From the NCBI GenBank assembly GCA_001939145.1, contig LSRX01000859.1, forward strand, positions 89,891-153,890: DNA of 64,000 nt, read 5' to 3'. The position numbers and the translations under genes are program-made. The DNA is from Symbiodinium microadriaticum. Lineage: Eukaryota; Sar; Dinophyceae; Suessiales; Symbiodiniaceae. The notes under the pieces are model-generated. The model searched no databases. It was not told where the DNA came from and was given only the letters and a program-made list of their open reading frames with translations. This document shows, piece by piece, positions 11,363 to 21,238 of the stretch (position 1 is the stretch's first letter; each line of letters begins with the position of its first letter).

Positions 11363-14300
11363 GTGCGCATCCCTACCATGAGCATCAAGAAGGCTATTGA
11401 CCTCATCCCAGACTTCTTGGCATGAGTGATGTACAAGATCTCGGACATCCTGAGTCAGAACAGCATGACAAGCATCACCTTCACCATCAGTATCTCCACT
11501 CAAGAAGTGCTCCTGGGCCTCAGAACCAGCCGTTCGAGAGGAAGACCTGGGCAGCGGAAAACCAAATCTTCTCAATGTTATTCGACTCGATTCATCACTC
11601 TGAGAGATAAGCCGAGACGTGTAGAAGGTCAGAGAAATGCGAAATCCTGTCCAACGATCTGTGGCATGAAAGGCTTTAGGGTCAAACTGCACGAACTGAT
11701 GACGGGTGTCGTGAAGATGTCCTGGTACTCGTTGCCCGTTACGCTTGGATTTCCATCGCACGGGGCTTGATAGCGAATTGCAACCCTCAGTGAGCTCTAC
11801 CCACAATTGGCCTCCATCGAACTGACCAAAAGAACACGTGTAGTTGGACGATCCTGGGCTATTGTGCCCATCCAAGTGTACATTGACTGCTTGGTTCATG
11901 CTAACAGAGAAACTGGTCCAATGCGCACTGTGCTCCTTGAGGTGGAACTTGCCAAAGGAGTTCAAATATCGGCACAAACATGGAAAATCATGAGTCTTGC
12001 GAGTAAGCCCTTGCATGTTTCCGTGGGAGAACAAGCCGAAAGTCAGGTAGCCACCAGGTTTCTTTTCGTCCAGCGGCAAACGTTTGCTTCGATTCCATGC
12101 CGCTCCCACAGTCGCCAACTGGTGAAGCAGCCGATCACACTCAGGGAAACTAAAGGCTTGTTGATCGCACAAGGCTTTTGCCAAAGACTCGAGATCCCTC
12201 ACATCCGGATCTTCGGAGACCATCACTTGTCCCCACCGGTCCTCTGGGCATACTCCATCTGCTCCACCGGACTCGCATGGTATCGCTTGTTTCCGGGGTT
12301 CGTCGGCAGAGACTCCGGGTCCGCTGGGGCATTCGCCTCCTGGTCCACATCCACGATCTCGGCGTTCGTTGTAGGCAAGGAAGGTGTTGGACCGTTCGGC
12401 ATCGGACCAGAAGTCCTGGTCGCATTCGGCGGGGAGCTGGCCTTCGCCGCCGGAGGGGCACTCTTCGGGATCACCTTCTCCTTCTGCGCCCGGATGTGCT
12501 CGAGCTGACGAAGGGCCGAATTTTCCGCCGCCTGGAGTCCAATCGCCTGATCCTTCAGCCTCGGATTGTAAGCAAGCTCTTCGGCCTGGCTCACCTCGTA
12601 AGTGACTGACTGGACATCCGCGGCAAGAGGACCGGCTGCACGATGCAGACCCGTTTTGCCAACCCTCGGCACATAGCATAGGCGAATTCCGCATCTTTCG
12701 CACCACTGCCACATCGCGTGCTGGTTCGAACGAGTCTTGATCTGATGCGAACCGTGGCACGGGCTTCCATGAAGGCGGGCGTCCTTGGGATTGCCCTCCT
12801 CGATTCGATCCCAATCGAGCTCCGGGGCCTTCTCCTTCACCTTCGACTCCTTGGATTTCGCCTTGGACTTCGGTGTCGTAGGAACTCGGAGCGCCGCCTT
12901 GGCCTGAGAGATCGCCTTCTCGGTGGACTCCTCGGTCCTCTTGCTGAGATCCTTCTCGTTCGTGGTGGCCATGTCCCGCAAGCAAAGCACGGATCACCCG
13001 GAAAGGATCAGATGAGGAGGGGCAGAGGTCTGTAGCCTCCACTGTCGAGGGTGACACCCCAAAACCTCGAGAATGAAAAAGGACTGCGGGAGGTTCAGCG
13101 GCTTCAGAGGGTGCTTGCATACTCGGTTCCATACTTGATTCGGCTCTGAAGTGCACTGGGTCAGGCTCCACAACAAAGATCGAGTCTTCGTTTTTGTCCT
13201 GAGTAGAACTCTCCGCCTCTGCGGCAAGGATTCCTGCCGTGGGCGCCAGAATGGAGAAAGAGTCCTGCAACCAGTTCTTACTCAGGTCCAAGAGCAAATG
13301 ACCCGATGCACTCCGCCGCAACCTCACACCAACTGTGGCATCTAGGGCAGCGAAGACGGCCACCGCCTGGCTGCAATCCAAGACCGTTCTGAGCGATCTC
13401 AAAGTTCGGATGCCAATCAAGATTGGAACCTTCTCCACATCTAGAGAGTAGACTCCCAAATCAACTCGACAGTCCCCTAAATCCTGAGGAATCAAGACAT
13501 GGGACAATGAGAAGCCGACTGAGCCATTGCCAAAGCGAAATCTCCTGGGAGGCGTATCGGAAATCGCAAAAGAATCGGGGTTGCCACTCACTTCAAACCT
13601 ATATCTCATCAGGTCCTCAATCGCAGGCAGAGAGCCAACTGTTTCAGTGGCTCCTGAGTCAATAACAGCATGCCCTCTCTGATGCGAATCCCCACTGCCG
13701 GAAGCGAAAGCACCCCCTATCTCATGTGAGGTCACCACCAAAGCTGAAGAAATGTCGATGCCGTCCAACTGAGCTGGAGTCACCGGCTCCTGAAATTGGT
13801 GACTTGAAGAAGAATCCCATCTGAAATCCCACATGGTCCTGGGAGTGCCCAAGTTTGCAACTTCGGGGGTGAGGTCACCTTCAAGGTTCTTGATCAAGGT
13901 CACATCGGGGTATGCCGGAACCTCACCCTCAGCAGTAACTCTATCCTCTTCCGACTGGATCATGAAGACACCCTCCGAGAAGAAACTGCGTGCGCCCTTG
14001 CCCTTGCTGCCACCTTTACCCGAACCCGATCTCTTGGGGCAAGATCTCCATGAGTGATCCTTGGCACCGCACACGAAGCACCCCGTGAAGGAGGGATCGC
14101 CAGGCTGGGCATAGATCTCACCGGTGGCCGCCAGGACTGGCACAGCAGGTGGCCTCGAGGAGAAGCCCTTGCCTTTGAACTTGCCTTTTCCTTTTCCTTT
14201 GCCACGGGACTTGCCCTTCACGGAGGGATTGAACGGATAAAAACCACGGGACAGTTTCTGAGCTCTCACTGCTTGACGGGCCTGAGTGAAAGTGCGAGAC

Positions 14301-15631
14301 TTAGGGTCACTCAAAGAGAAAGCATCCTCAGTCTCTTTGGGAATCTCAGAAGAGCCTCCAGGGGACAAAGAGGTCCCGTACTCATCCCAATCATTCCAAG
14401 CCCAGAACAAACCCATGGGGTCCTGAGTGTAAAACTCGCCATCTTCAGCCATCTCCCAGTAGGAAAAGGCTCCATCATCATCCTGATGCCAAAACCCTGT
14501 CTCAGCCGGGCCTGGGGAAGGTTCTGGGTCTTGGTGAAAATACACATCCTGAGGAAGTCTGGAGCCCACATGCAGAATCTCCGACGAGGAAATCACATCC
14601 TGCAAATCCTCCTCAGGAGTCAGGAGAAGACTCCATTCTCCATCCTCTTCAACCCAGAAAGATCTACGCTTCTGATGCTGAGGCTGACGACGGGAATCAT
14701 CATGGACCATGAGCTCGTCCTCCATGGCCCTCATGGCCCTCTCAATGTCGGTGAAAAGCAAAGAGTTGCCGGCGGCCGCCTGAATCGAGAGCCGCGCACT
14801 GGTGGGAAGGTTCGCTCTTCTCAGCAAAAGCCATCCCAACACTTCAGGCGGAAGGACTTCCTGGAGGCCTTCTTCGTATCGATCCCACACCTCCAGGTCG
14901 GCAAGCATCTGCGCGCTGTCATCGCTTTCGTCATCGTCATCGTCCTTCTTCTTGTCCTTGCGTCGCCGCCAGCTAGCCTTGGCGTCCACGCCGGGTTCAA
15001 ACTCCTCGTCCTCGTCGGGAGCCATCGAAGGATGCTCAGGAAGATCCTCCCCGTCTCCTGGAGCCTCTGCCTGAGGTTCCTCTTGAGTAGCATCGCTGGA
15101 ACGACGAGTCGGGGAAGACCTACCCTTCTTCGATGAGCTGGAAGGCGACGAAGGCGCGGAAGGACCCTTTGCAGGCACAGGAAGGGGCTCCAAGGCTGAC
15201 GAAGCTGAGGGTTGGAGAGTCCCTTGCTCTTTCCGGGCTCGATGCAAAGCAACTTGAACCCTCTTATAAGTCTGCCTGACTTGAGACGCCCATGATGACA
15301 TAGGCGTGCCTGCTGTCCTCCTCAACTTGATCATGAGCTCTTCAAGGCGTATGCCGATGTCCGGGATGGGGCTGCGCCCCAGTCTATCGCGCAGAAACTC
15401 TAGGAGGTATACGCAGCCGTCACGTCTGGTGAGCTTCACATGGTTCACGTCTTGCGTGATGGTCCAAGCACGGGCTCGCAGGCGCGAGACAATAGAAGGA
15501 CCTAGCTGCCTTCGCTTCCTCCTTGGTGTTTTCTCGTACAATAGTCTTACACATCTGACGAAGTCTGTCCAGCCAGACGGGTCGCCGTCCCAGCTGCATC
15601 CCGCCAGCGAGGCATCGTGTTCCTTGTCCAT
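11219..15631 (-). CDS. copia gag-protease polyprotein with oxygenase-like C-terminal part
   Basis: 1470 residues from the ATG at 15631 (frame MDKEHDASLAGCSWDG); the frame is open further upstream into the LTR but has no ATG there. The Gag part is hydrophilic, with Ser/Lys and acidic runs and a Trp/Glu/Asp-rich middle. A CCHC zinc knuckle lies at C518, C521, H526, C531, followed by a Gly/Lys-rich basic patch, as expected for RNA packaging. An aspartic protease follows: active site VIDSGAT with D658 and the later hydrophobic ILIG motif. From about 12.97 to 12.23 kb this frame looks noncoding (His/Gly/Glu/Arg rich), while another frame carries protein-like sequence. Then a 2OG-oxygenase-like domain at residues about 1185-1340 and the start of a methyltransferase-like segment precede the TAG. 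Gag-pro identification is secure; the C-terminal domains are inference. Confidence 0.88.
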   Translation of the reverse strand: MDKEHDASLAGCSWDGDPSGWTDFVRCVRLLYEKTPRRKRRQLGPSIVSRLRARAWTITQDVNHVKLTRRDGCVYLLEFLRDRLGRSPIPDIGIRLEELMIKLRRTAGTPMSSWASQVRQTYKRVQVALHRARKEQGTLQPSASSALEPLPVPAKGPSAPSSPSSSSKKGRSSPTRRSSDATQEEPQAEAPGDGEDLPEHPSMAPDEDEEFEPGVDAKASWRRRKDKKKDDDDDESDDSAQMLADLEVWDRYEEGLQEVLPPEVLGWLLLRRANLPTSARLSIQAAAGNSLLFTDIERAMRAMEDELMVHDDSRRQPQHQKRRSFWVEEDGEWSLLLTPEEDLQDVISSSEILHVGSRLPQDVYFHQDPEPSPGPAETGFWHQDDDGAFSYWEMAEDGEFYTQDPMGLFWAWNDWDEYGTSLSPGGSSEIPKETEDAFSLSDPKSRTFTQARQAVRAQKLSRGFYPFNPSVKGKSRGKGKGKGKFKGKGFSSRPPAVPVLAATGEIYAQPGDPSFTGCFVCGAKDHSWRSCPKRSGSGKGGSKGKGARSFFSEGVFMIQSEEDRVTAEGEVPAYPDVTLIKNLEGDLTPEVANLGTPRTMWDFRWDSSSSHQFQEPVTPAQLDGIDISSALVVTSHEIGGAFASGSGDSHQRGHAVIDSGATETVGSLPAIEDLMRYRFEVSGNPDSFAISDTPPRRFRFGNGSVGFSLSHVLIPQDLGDCRVDLGVYSLDVEKVPILIGIRTLRSLRTVLDCSQAVAVFAALDATVGVRLRRSASGHLLLDLSKNWLQDSFSILAPTAGILAAEAESSTQDKNEDSIFVVEPDPVHFRAESSMEPSMQAPSEAAEPPAVLFHSRGFGVSPSTVEATDLCPSSSDPFRVIRALLAGHGHHEREGSQQEDRGVHREGDLSGQGGAPSSYDTEVQGEIQGVEGEGEGPGARLGSNRGGQSQGRPPSWKPVPRFASDQDSFEPARDVAVVRKMRNSPMLCAEGWQNGSASCSRSSCRGCPVSHLRGEPGRRACLQSEAEGSGDWTPGGGKFGPSSARAHPGAEGEGDPEECPSGGEGQLPAECDQDFWSDAERSNTFLAYNERRDRGCGPGGECPSGPGVSADEPRKQAIPCESGGADGVCPEDRWGQVMVSEDPDVRDLESLAKALCDQQAFSFPECDRLLHQLATVGAAWNRSKRLPLDEKKPGGYLTFGLFSHGNMQGLTRKTHDFPCLCRYLNSFGKFHLKEHSAHWTSFSVSMNQAVNVHLDGHNSPGSSNYTCSFGQFDGGQLWVELTEGCNSLSSPVRWKSKRNGQRVPGHLHDTRHQFVQFDPKAFHATDRWTGFRISLTFYTSRLISQSDESSRITLRRFGFPLPRSSSRTAGSEAQEHFLSGDTDGEGDACHAVLTQDVRDLVHHSCQEVWDEVNSLLDAHGRDAHNVQVVELGGPRDSRLCQLLRQQGGTGYAANLQSGFDLGTKGGFRRDQ
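11612..12079 (-). other. 2OG-Fe(II) oxygenase-like domain inside the retrotransposon
   Basis: Residues about 1185-1340 of the polyprotein. Visible pattern: SHGN near the start, VHLDGHN giving the HxD iron ligands H1252 and D1254, FGQFDGGQLWVE, then FDPKAFHATDRWTGFR giving a distal iron ligand H1322 and, nine residues on, R1331, the expected 2-oxoglutarate-binding arginine, followed by a hydrophobic ISLTFY strand. HxD, distal His and Arg at this spacing, with a Gly-Gly-x-Leu strand between, is the signature of 2OG-Fe(II) dioxygenases, and the HxDxxN start recalls the TET/JBP branch. Substrate unknown. Other double-stranded beta-helix proteins cannot be excluded by eye. Confidence 0.6.
12223..12972 (-). 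CDS. displaced-frame segment of the copia polyprotein, Cys-containing
   Basis: 249-residue open frame from an ATG (MATTNEKDLSKRTEESTEK) to TGA, lying within the longer gag-pro frame but shifted +1. It is far more protein-like than the overlapping frame: a Lys/Glu-rich helix, then SNQHAMWQWCERCGIRLCYV with a CxxC pair, RVGKTGLHRAAGPL, an amphipathic helix and a Pro/Asn-rich tail. I recall similar SNQH-W-x-x-C-x-x-C-x-LR segments after the protease in dinoflagellate polyproteins, in frame. Here it needs +1 slippage (or a separate start) to enter and -1 to return to the oxygenase frame. It may be a nested gene, a programmed frameshift product, or the outcome of two compensating indels. Confidence 0.6.
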   Translation of the reverse strand: MATTNEKDLSKRTEESTEKAISQAKAALRVPTTPKSKAKSKESKVKEKAPELDWDRIEEGNPKDARLHGSPCHGSHQIKTRSNQHAMWQWCERCGIRLCYVPRVGKTGLHRAAGPLAADVQSVTYEVSQAEELAYNPRLKDQAIGLQAAENSALRQLEHIRAQKEKVIPKSAPPAAKASSPPNATRTSGPMPNGPTPSLPTTNAEIVDVDQEANAPADPESLPTNPGNKRYHASPVEQMEYAQRTGGDK

Positions 15632-15746
15632 CTTCGCCTTGTCAGAATAAAGAAAGCTCGCAAACACCGCCTCCACGCGAAGAGCGGGAGGCCCACACTT
15701 CGATGCAAGAAATAGCAGACAGCTTCTGCAACGGGCTCTGGCTCGA

Positions 15747-15758
15747 GCTCCGCTACCA
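15747..15758 (-). promoter_or_regulatory. primer binding site, initiator-Met-tRNA-like
   Basis: Coding strand reads TGGTAGCGGAGC one base after the 5' LTR end. Copia elements usually prime from the 3' end of initiator tRNA-Met, giving TGGTATCAGAGC; ten of twelve bases match. It sets the inner boundary of the 5' LTR at 15760. Confidence 0.75.
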
Positions 15759-15759
15759 G

Positions 15760-16089
15760 TATCGGTAAGCGGATGGGCTCTCCTATCCAAAGGTGGTCAC
15801 TGGTCAGCTGTCAACGTTCTCTCGCAAGCAAAAACTGTAGAGCGCACAAAGGTTTTCTCAGCTGCTCCAAAAGAGAGTCTCGTGACTGTCAGTCGAAGTC
15901 TCACGACGCACACACACAGGGCCTATGGCTCTGGAAGTCGCTTCCTAAGGAAGCTAAAGCACTGCTGCGTAGCTTATTGTCTAAAGACAGTTGGGCCAAA
16001 GGAGCTCCTGTGGTATGCACAACAGGTTCACAGATCTCTGCACACATGTGAGCATGAAGGCAATTCTGAACAGGACAAGTCCTCTGACA
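15760..16089 (-). repeat. 5' LTR of the copia element
   Basis: Partner of 6867-7196 with one mismatch (16042). Transcription of the element would start here and run towards lower coordinates. The gag ATG lies 129 bases inside the LTR's inner edge. Confidence 0.95.
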
Positions 16090-16094
16090 ATCAG
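16090..16094. repeat. target site duplication ATCAG, right copy
   Basis: Matches 6862-6866. The plus-strand sequence that follows (16091-16207) is an open, protein-like frame (for example LLETSPFWSRELLKVAGDG), so the element may have landed in or near a host exon. Confidence 0.85.
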
Positions 16095-16761
16095 GGGCTG
16101 CAATCTCACTTCTTGAAACGTCCCCCTTTTGGTCCCGAGAGTTGCTGAAAGTGGCTGGAGATGGCACTGAGCATCGCAAGCAGTGTTTGTCCAAGGAGCC
16201 GGAGTGCTAGACGGTCCTTGATGAGGCACCGATAGCTCGCCGAGACTCCGGCAAGAGGTGGTACGTACACCTTCTAAAGCCGGTGAAGAAGAAGCTTGAA
16301 ACATTTTATGGTTTTTGTAGCAAGGCATCCTTCGTCAAAGCTCAACGAGGAAGCGCCAAAGCGGAGTTCATGCTGATCAGGTTCCATGTGCGAACCTCCA
16401 CTCTATCGACCGTGTGTTACATAATGTTGCATACATATTATGCAATGTCAACTAGACTAACTAGACAGTTAAGGGGCTGAGACGAGGCTCTTCTCCTTTG
16501 TTCCCCTGTTGCAAGCGTCTCAGGACTTACCTGTAGTTCAAAGATACAGGTTCAAAATGGTACACTTGCGAGACATATTCTGTGGATGGCACATAGCAAG
16601 GCTCTCAAAGCTCTTCTGGACCCCCTAAGGACGAATCGAAAGTGGCACGGAACTGGCTCTTTGGGCCCTTTTCGGATTTAGGTGGAACCTCCGTCTCCTC
16701 TGCGAGGCGCTCACAAAGGAAGCGCCAGTAGCCTAGCGGAAGACCAAGGGCTGATTGAAGG

Positions 16762-17226
16762 ACCGCCGAAGTCGTTCACGCAATGGTTGAAGAGCCAAAG
16801 ACCCAAGTTGGACTTACATTCAACGGAGTGGTCCAGCTTTTGACATTGCATGATCACGAATCACCACTGAAGCCTTCTCCATCGGAATCGCAGCCATCAG
16901 GACCTTTCAGTTTCAGCTGGTGCAGTGCGTGAAAGTCACACTGCAATTACAGCAGACCGGCATCTTCTGACGGCGCACCTGAACAGCTTTGGGAACTCTC
17001 GCACCTGGCCTCGTCGGAAGCCCAGCGCTTCGTGCAACCCTCGGCCTCTGCACAAACTCAGCTTGTTTACGACTATCTCCAGAGACTCCGTCTCGCTCAG
17101 ATTCAAGTGCCATGTTCGGCATGCAGGGCTGAGGGGTGCATTGGGTGGGTGTGTGATCTCAGGACAGTCTTCAAAAGGGGGAGGGAATTGTTTGCACGAG
17201 CCGACGAGGTCCGGTTCCCCGTGTGA
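16762..17226 (+). CDS. unrecognised protein-like frame with one in-frame TGA
   Basis: Preceded by a TTGAAG acceptor-like sequence. The frame reads AEVVHAMVEEPKTQVGLTFN, later SPSESQPSGPFSFSW, meets TGA at 16930-16932, then continues in the same frame with PEQLWELSHLASSEAQRF, QLVYDYLQRLRLAQIQ and a CSAC pair before the final TGA. Both halves have protein-like composition. A spliced intron of only about 25 bases would be needed to remove the stop, which is implausible. So this is a disrupted gene, two exons with a mis-set frame, or a recoded UGA. A competing frame at 16.72-16.84 kb also looks plausible. No domain recognised. Confidence 0.3.
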
Positions 17227-17229
17227 AAG

Positions 17230-20160
17230 CTCGCTGAAGGCCACGCAAATTTCGGGTGCGGTCGCTCGCTGCGGCCTGAGCTGCTACAGGAACAAGCTCT
17301 CACACGGGCCAACTGTAAGGACGGCCAAAATTGAAGATGCAAACTCAATTGCATGATTTTCTGACACTGAGGCTGTTGGAGCAATGTGCCGGTAGATGCA
17401 CGTTGCATGAGTTACATATTGGAACTGAAGTTCTGTATCAAGCCGGGACAGGCCCGGCTTTCTGGAAATTGCTGAGGCGACAGTCCAAGTGTGCAAATAA
17501 CCTGCGAGCTGGGCTTTAGCGGTTTGGCGTCCTCCGAGCTTCAGCAACCGGGTTGTCCCGCGAGTCGGTGTTTGGAGCGTAGGAACGACAGCTCAGTACT
17601 CTGAGAAGAGAGCCAGTCACAAAAGGCGAGGATGTTCAGTGGTGGCAGCTCCTGTGTGCGTTGATTCACGCAAGCATAGAGCTGTTGCTTTCACTTTACT
17701 GCTTGATTCATCAGCAAGCAGCCAGCACCAAACATGCTCACCACACGACAGTATGCAGTCGCAGTCTTGCGACACCCAATTATGCGCTGTCACAGGGCGA
17801 GGCCTCCTTGCTATGGCCTGCCAGGCACTGGCCCATGACCGGAGGCCACGCGCTGAGGCTGAGGCCGAGAACTTCAATGCCTTTTCTGTGTTTACGATGC
17901 ACAACTATGCCGGTGCTATGAGAACAGCTTAGACATCATGTGAGGCAACGGCCCGGTCATCTCGAGAAGAGGCTCCGAGGGTCTTCCGAGCCCGGCAACA
18001 AACAGTCAGCCAAACGGCAAATCACTTGCTGCCTGGAGCTTCCGAAACATCTCAGAAGCCCTGAACAACACACACACACACACACTCACAGTTGATCATT
18101 CGCTCAGCTCAAGCTCTCGCTACACTTCAATGGCTTTTCAAGCTTTGGAAAACCCATTACACGCAAAGCCTGTGGGGCTTCACGGATGGGCATGATCTGC
18201 TAGCCAACTGCCTGTTCCGTATCGGCCTAGCAGGTGAACCGGTGAAACATCGTTCCAATGCACAAGCCGTCTAAGCACCATGTCCATGTGCATCGGATGA
18301 AACAGCATCAAATCTGATGCCACGCATGGAAGATGACATGGCAACTTTGGCCACATCTATCCTTAGCTGTTGACAGCCTCCACTCGCAGATGGCTCTGTC
18401 GCTTTGGTTGCTCTCACCACTCGGCATCTGCAGCCGAGCGTCAATGCAAGCGACGTGGAGCCTGTGGGCACTGCGAGAGGCAGTGGAGCTTCCGCAGCCT
18501 GGGACAAATGGAATCTGGACATGTTGCAACCCACATGTATTGTCAAGTTTGTGATGGCCGGAATGCCGAAGTGCGAGCTGCTCATGTTCTCAATCAAGGA
18601 GAGCTGACGTTTGCTCTCAAGTTGAACACTGATGTGCTGCAAGAATGTCACAATGTCTGGCTTGACCGCCCGTCAGGGTTCTAACAATGCACCCTTCTGT
18701 CTCGGACCTCTCCACAGTACATGACTTTACAGACTTCTGCTGCAGGATCTGCAGGTGCAAAGCTCCACAAAATGACGAATTCACTCACTCAGAGTACGCA
18801 GATCTCACGCCACCGGCGGTCTCAGACATAAACTTCCTGGGTTTGCGAGTGCGCGGTGCAGCTGGGCATAAGACAAGGAGCGCTGGCATGACCGCACATC
18901 CCGACATGACCAAACACAAGTGCAGTAAACAGAAAGGGACGATCTGCACGAACGAGGCGCTACTTCTCGCTGCGAGATGATGCTCCTGCCTACTCCCATG
19001 GTTCAGAACACAATCTCCACTGCACCCGTTCACGCTGGACACCTTGAAGCTTGTGCATGTTCCACACCTCCCCATGGTCTACCACAAATCCAAGAAAAGC
19101 TCATGTCAACAAACCCTCTGCACTCTGCGCAGCTTCGTGTGTAGGGCGAAACGGAACCGAGGACTTGCTCTTGACTCGACAACTTCAAGAAGAAACACAA
19201 AGCAGCATGCCTGCGACGGTGAGCTAGTGATCTCGTCGACGAATCTGCTTTTGTGCACTTGCCGGAGAGTTGCTCTTGGCGACAGGATCAAACTGACCTT
19301 GGTCCTTCATTCAAGTGGGCTGAGCAGCGCCTCCTCCGTCGGTGGTGGCACTGCCACTGCAGTGCTTTGGACCGCCTTGCAAAACAACTTCGAAGTCAGT
19401 GGCAGGAGCCCCTATTCTGCATGTCATTTTCTTGCTTAAGATTCCGAGGTCGTGGGAAGCTTCGGACATTCGCGGTCAAGCTTGCTTTCGTTGACACCCC
19501 GCAGAACGAAGAAGCATGTCCGCCATGATGTTCAACGCGCTGCATAGCTGCTTGTGCAGCAATGTCTCCTTGGAGTTGTTACGCGCTGGACTGCCATGAT
19601 GAGTCCTTGGACTGATTCGATTGTAGCAAGACGGGCCGACCAGTGATTCGCTGTGCTTCAAGGCATGCAACAGGGCATAGTCATTGCGAGGGTTCTCGAA
19701 TGTCTCGGGCCACCCAAGAACGGCCACCTTGTCCAAACTTCGAAACCCAGAGATACATATTTACTTCTGAAATCTTCTGAACAAGCCTGGTGCTGAATTT
19801 GTTGATGTGATAATACTCATGTTTCCTGCGCTGTCATTCTTGGACGCTACCGTATAGCAAGCTTCTTCGTGTAACTTGTGGATGACTTCTGAAACAGTGC
19901 AGTGCAGCACCTACTGCATGTGAACACATGATGGCACGAATGCAAAGCATTGCAGGGCCTTTGGGCGCATGGCCAGTTTGATCTCTTCCGGCCCGTAGAG
20001 GTCACGAGCCTCTGTACACGAACAGTAGTGCTGCCGGAACAGTTGGGAACAGAAAGTGCTTTTGGCCCAAGAAGCACTCTCAATAAGAGGCAAAGCGAGG
20101 GTGTGCGGCAGAGCTAATCCAGACCCTCCCAGTGCACCATTCAGGCATAGATACAAATAT
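17230..20160. other. intergenic or intronic, no supported gene
   Basis: Short overlapping frames on both strands. Around 18.3-18.7 kb all frames of both strands are long and none can be preferred. A CA tract lies at 18069-18086 and a GC-rich hairpin at 17440-17460. Confidence 0.45.
17440..17460. repeat. perfect hairpin AAGCCGGG/CCCGGCTT
   Basis: 8-bp stem, 5-nt loop ACAGG. Similar in stem sequence to the hairpin at 4466-4485. No associated gene seen. Confidence 0.6.
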
Positions 20161-20204
20161 TGGTATATATGAACAATGTATATATATATATATACATGTT
20201 AAGT
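20160..20204. repeat. (TA)n-rich tract
   Basis: Interrupted TA dinucleotide repeat, purest at 20179-20196. Simple sequence only. Confidence 0.85.
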
Positions 20205-21230
20205 ATTTACATAGATGTGGCAGATGCACATCATTTGTGCAATGCCTTTTGTTGAGTTGGAACTCCTGCTGCGAGCTACGAAACCGACCGATCTGCGACG
20301 CATATGACATCCCATGACTTCTAGGGGCATGGCTCGAAAATGTGGTAGTTTACCTTCCATGCGATGGGCATTGAATGATATTGAGGACTGATTGACTTAA
20401 TTCAGTCTTTCTGATCAATCCGTCAATGCCAGCCCTGCCTCAGGACCTCAAAGCCCTTGGGCCTGCGGATACCGGGAGAGCATGGAGCACGCGGAGCACG
20501 CGTTCTCAAGCACTACGTTTGTGGCATTTTTGTTGGTGTTCAGGCGGACTGCCCCTTTGTCGGAACGTCTGGCATCCAATATGTGGCAGCATGCGATTCG
20601 ATCGACCGTTTCCAGAGACCTTTCCAATCTCTATCTGACTCTAACTAAGACCACAAAGCCCTCCAAAAAACCCTTCGCAGCAAACCGTGCCGGATGCGTT
20701 GACACGTTTGTCACTCCGAGTTGTCCCTCCGCCTCCTTCCGCATGCGGTTGTGCAAACGAGACCTTCCTGCTTAGACAAAGGTTGCAGGCTGCCTGGACA
20801 CCAGGCCGCGTTCAGAAATCTTGAGTCAGCCTGCAAACTATAGACTTTCCACAACATCAGGTTATCCTGATACGTACTAGGTCAACCTGGGAAGAGTCAG
20901 CTGCATGTGTCGTTCGCCCGATGTAAGCTTTCGCGTCCATCTGGCTTATGCATTCGTTGCTTCTGCACCCATAGTCTCAGAACAAAAACTACAAATCGAA
21001 TGACATCTTCTGGTCCGGTCCAGCTCTAGACCTCCGTCAAGTAAGCCATTTATTTAGCTGAAACACGTATCACCACGCAGCTTGAACAGCTTGGAAACAT
21101 GTCAAGCAAAAGCACAGCGGTGGATAGCTCTGCTCTCATAAACGTTCTGGGCACTTTGGCAAGGAGGCGAGTCAAAAGCTGCAGCTCTTCGTCGCAGCGC
21201 TGTTCCTTGGTGAAAGGCTTCTGCGGTCCT
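20205..21230. other. no supported feature
   Basis: Overlapping short frames without domain or clear splice context. Nothing recognised. Confidence 0.45.
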
Positions 21231-21238
21231 GCCTGGCC

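Larger units (their letters stand above)
6867..16089 (-). mobile_element. Ty1/copia LTR retrotransposon, nearly intact
   Basis: Complete 9.2-kb element read on the minus strand. It has two 330-bp LTRs that differ at one base (G at 7149, A at 16042), a 5-bp target duplication ATCAG, a primer binding site at 15747-15758 and a purine-containing tract next to the 3' LTR. The internal order is gag zinc knuckle, aspartic protease, Cys-containing segment, 2OG-oxygenase-like domain, methyltransferase-like segment, integrase, RT and RNase H. Integrase before RT is the diagnostic copia order. The LTR begins TGTCAG on the coding strand and ends CCGATA rather than the usual CA. Near-identical LTRs imply recent insertion. 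Lesions or recoding sites: one in-frame TAG at 11219-11221 and a segment displaced to another frame between about 12.97 and 12.23 kb. Confidence 0.95.
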
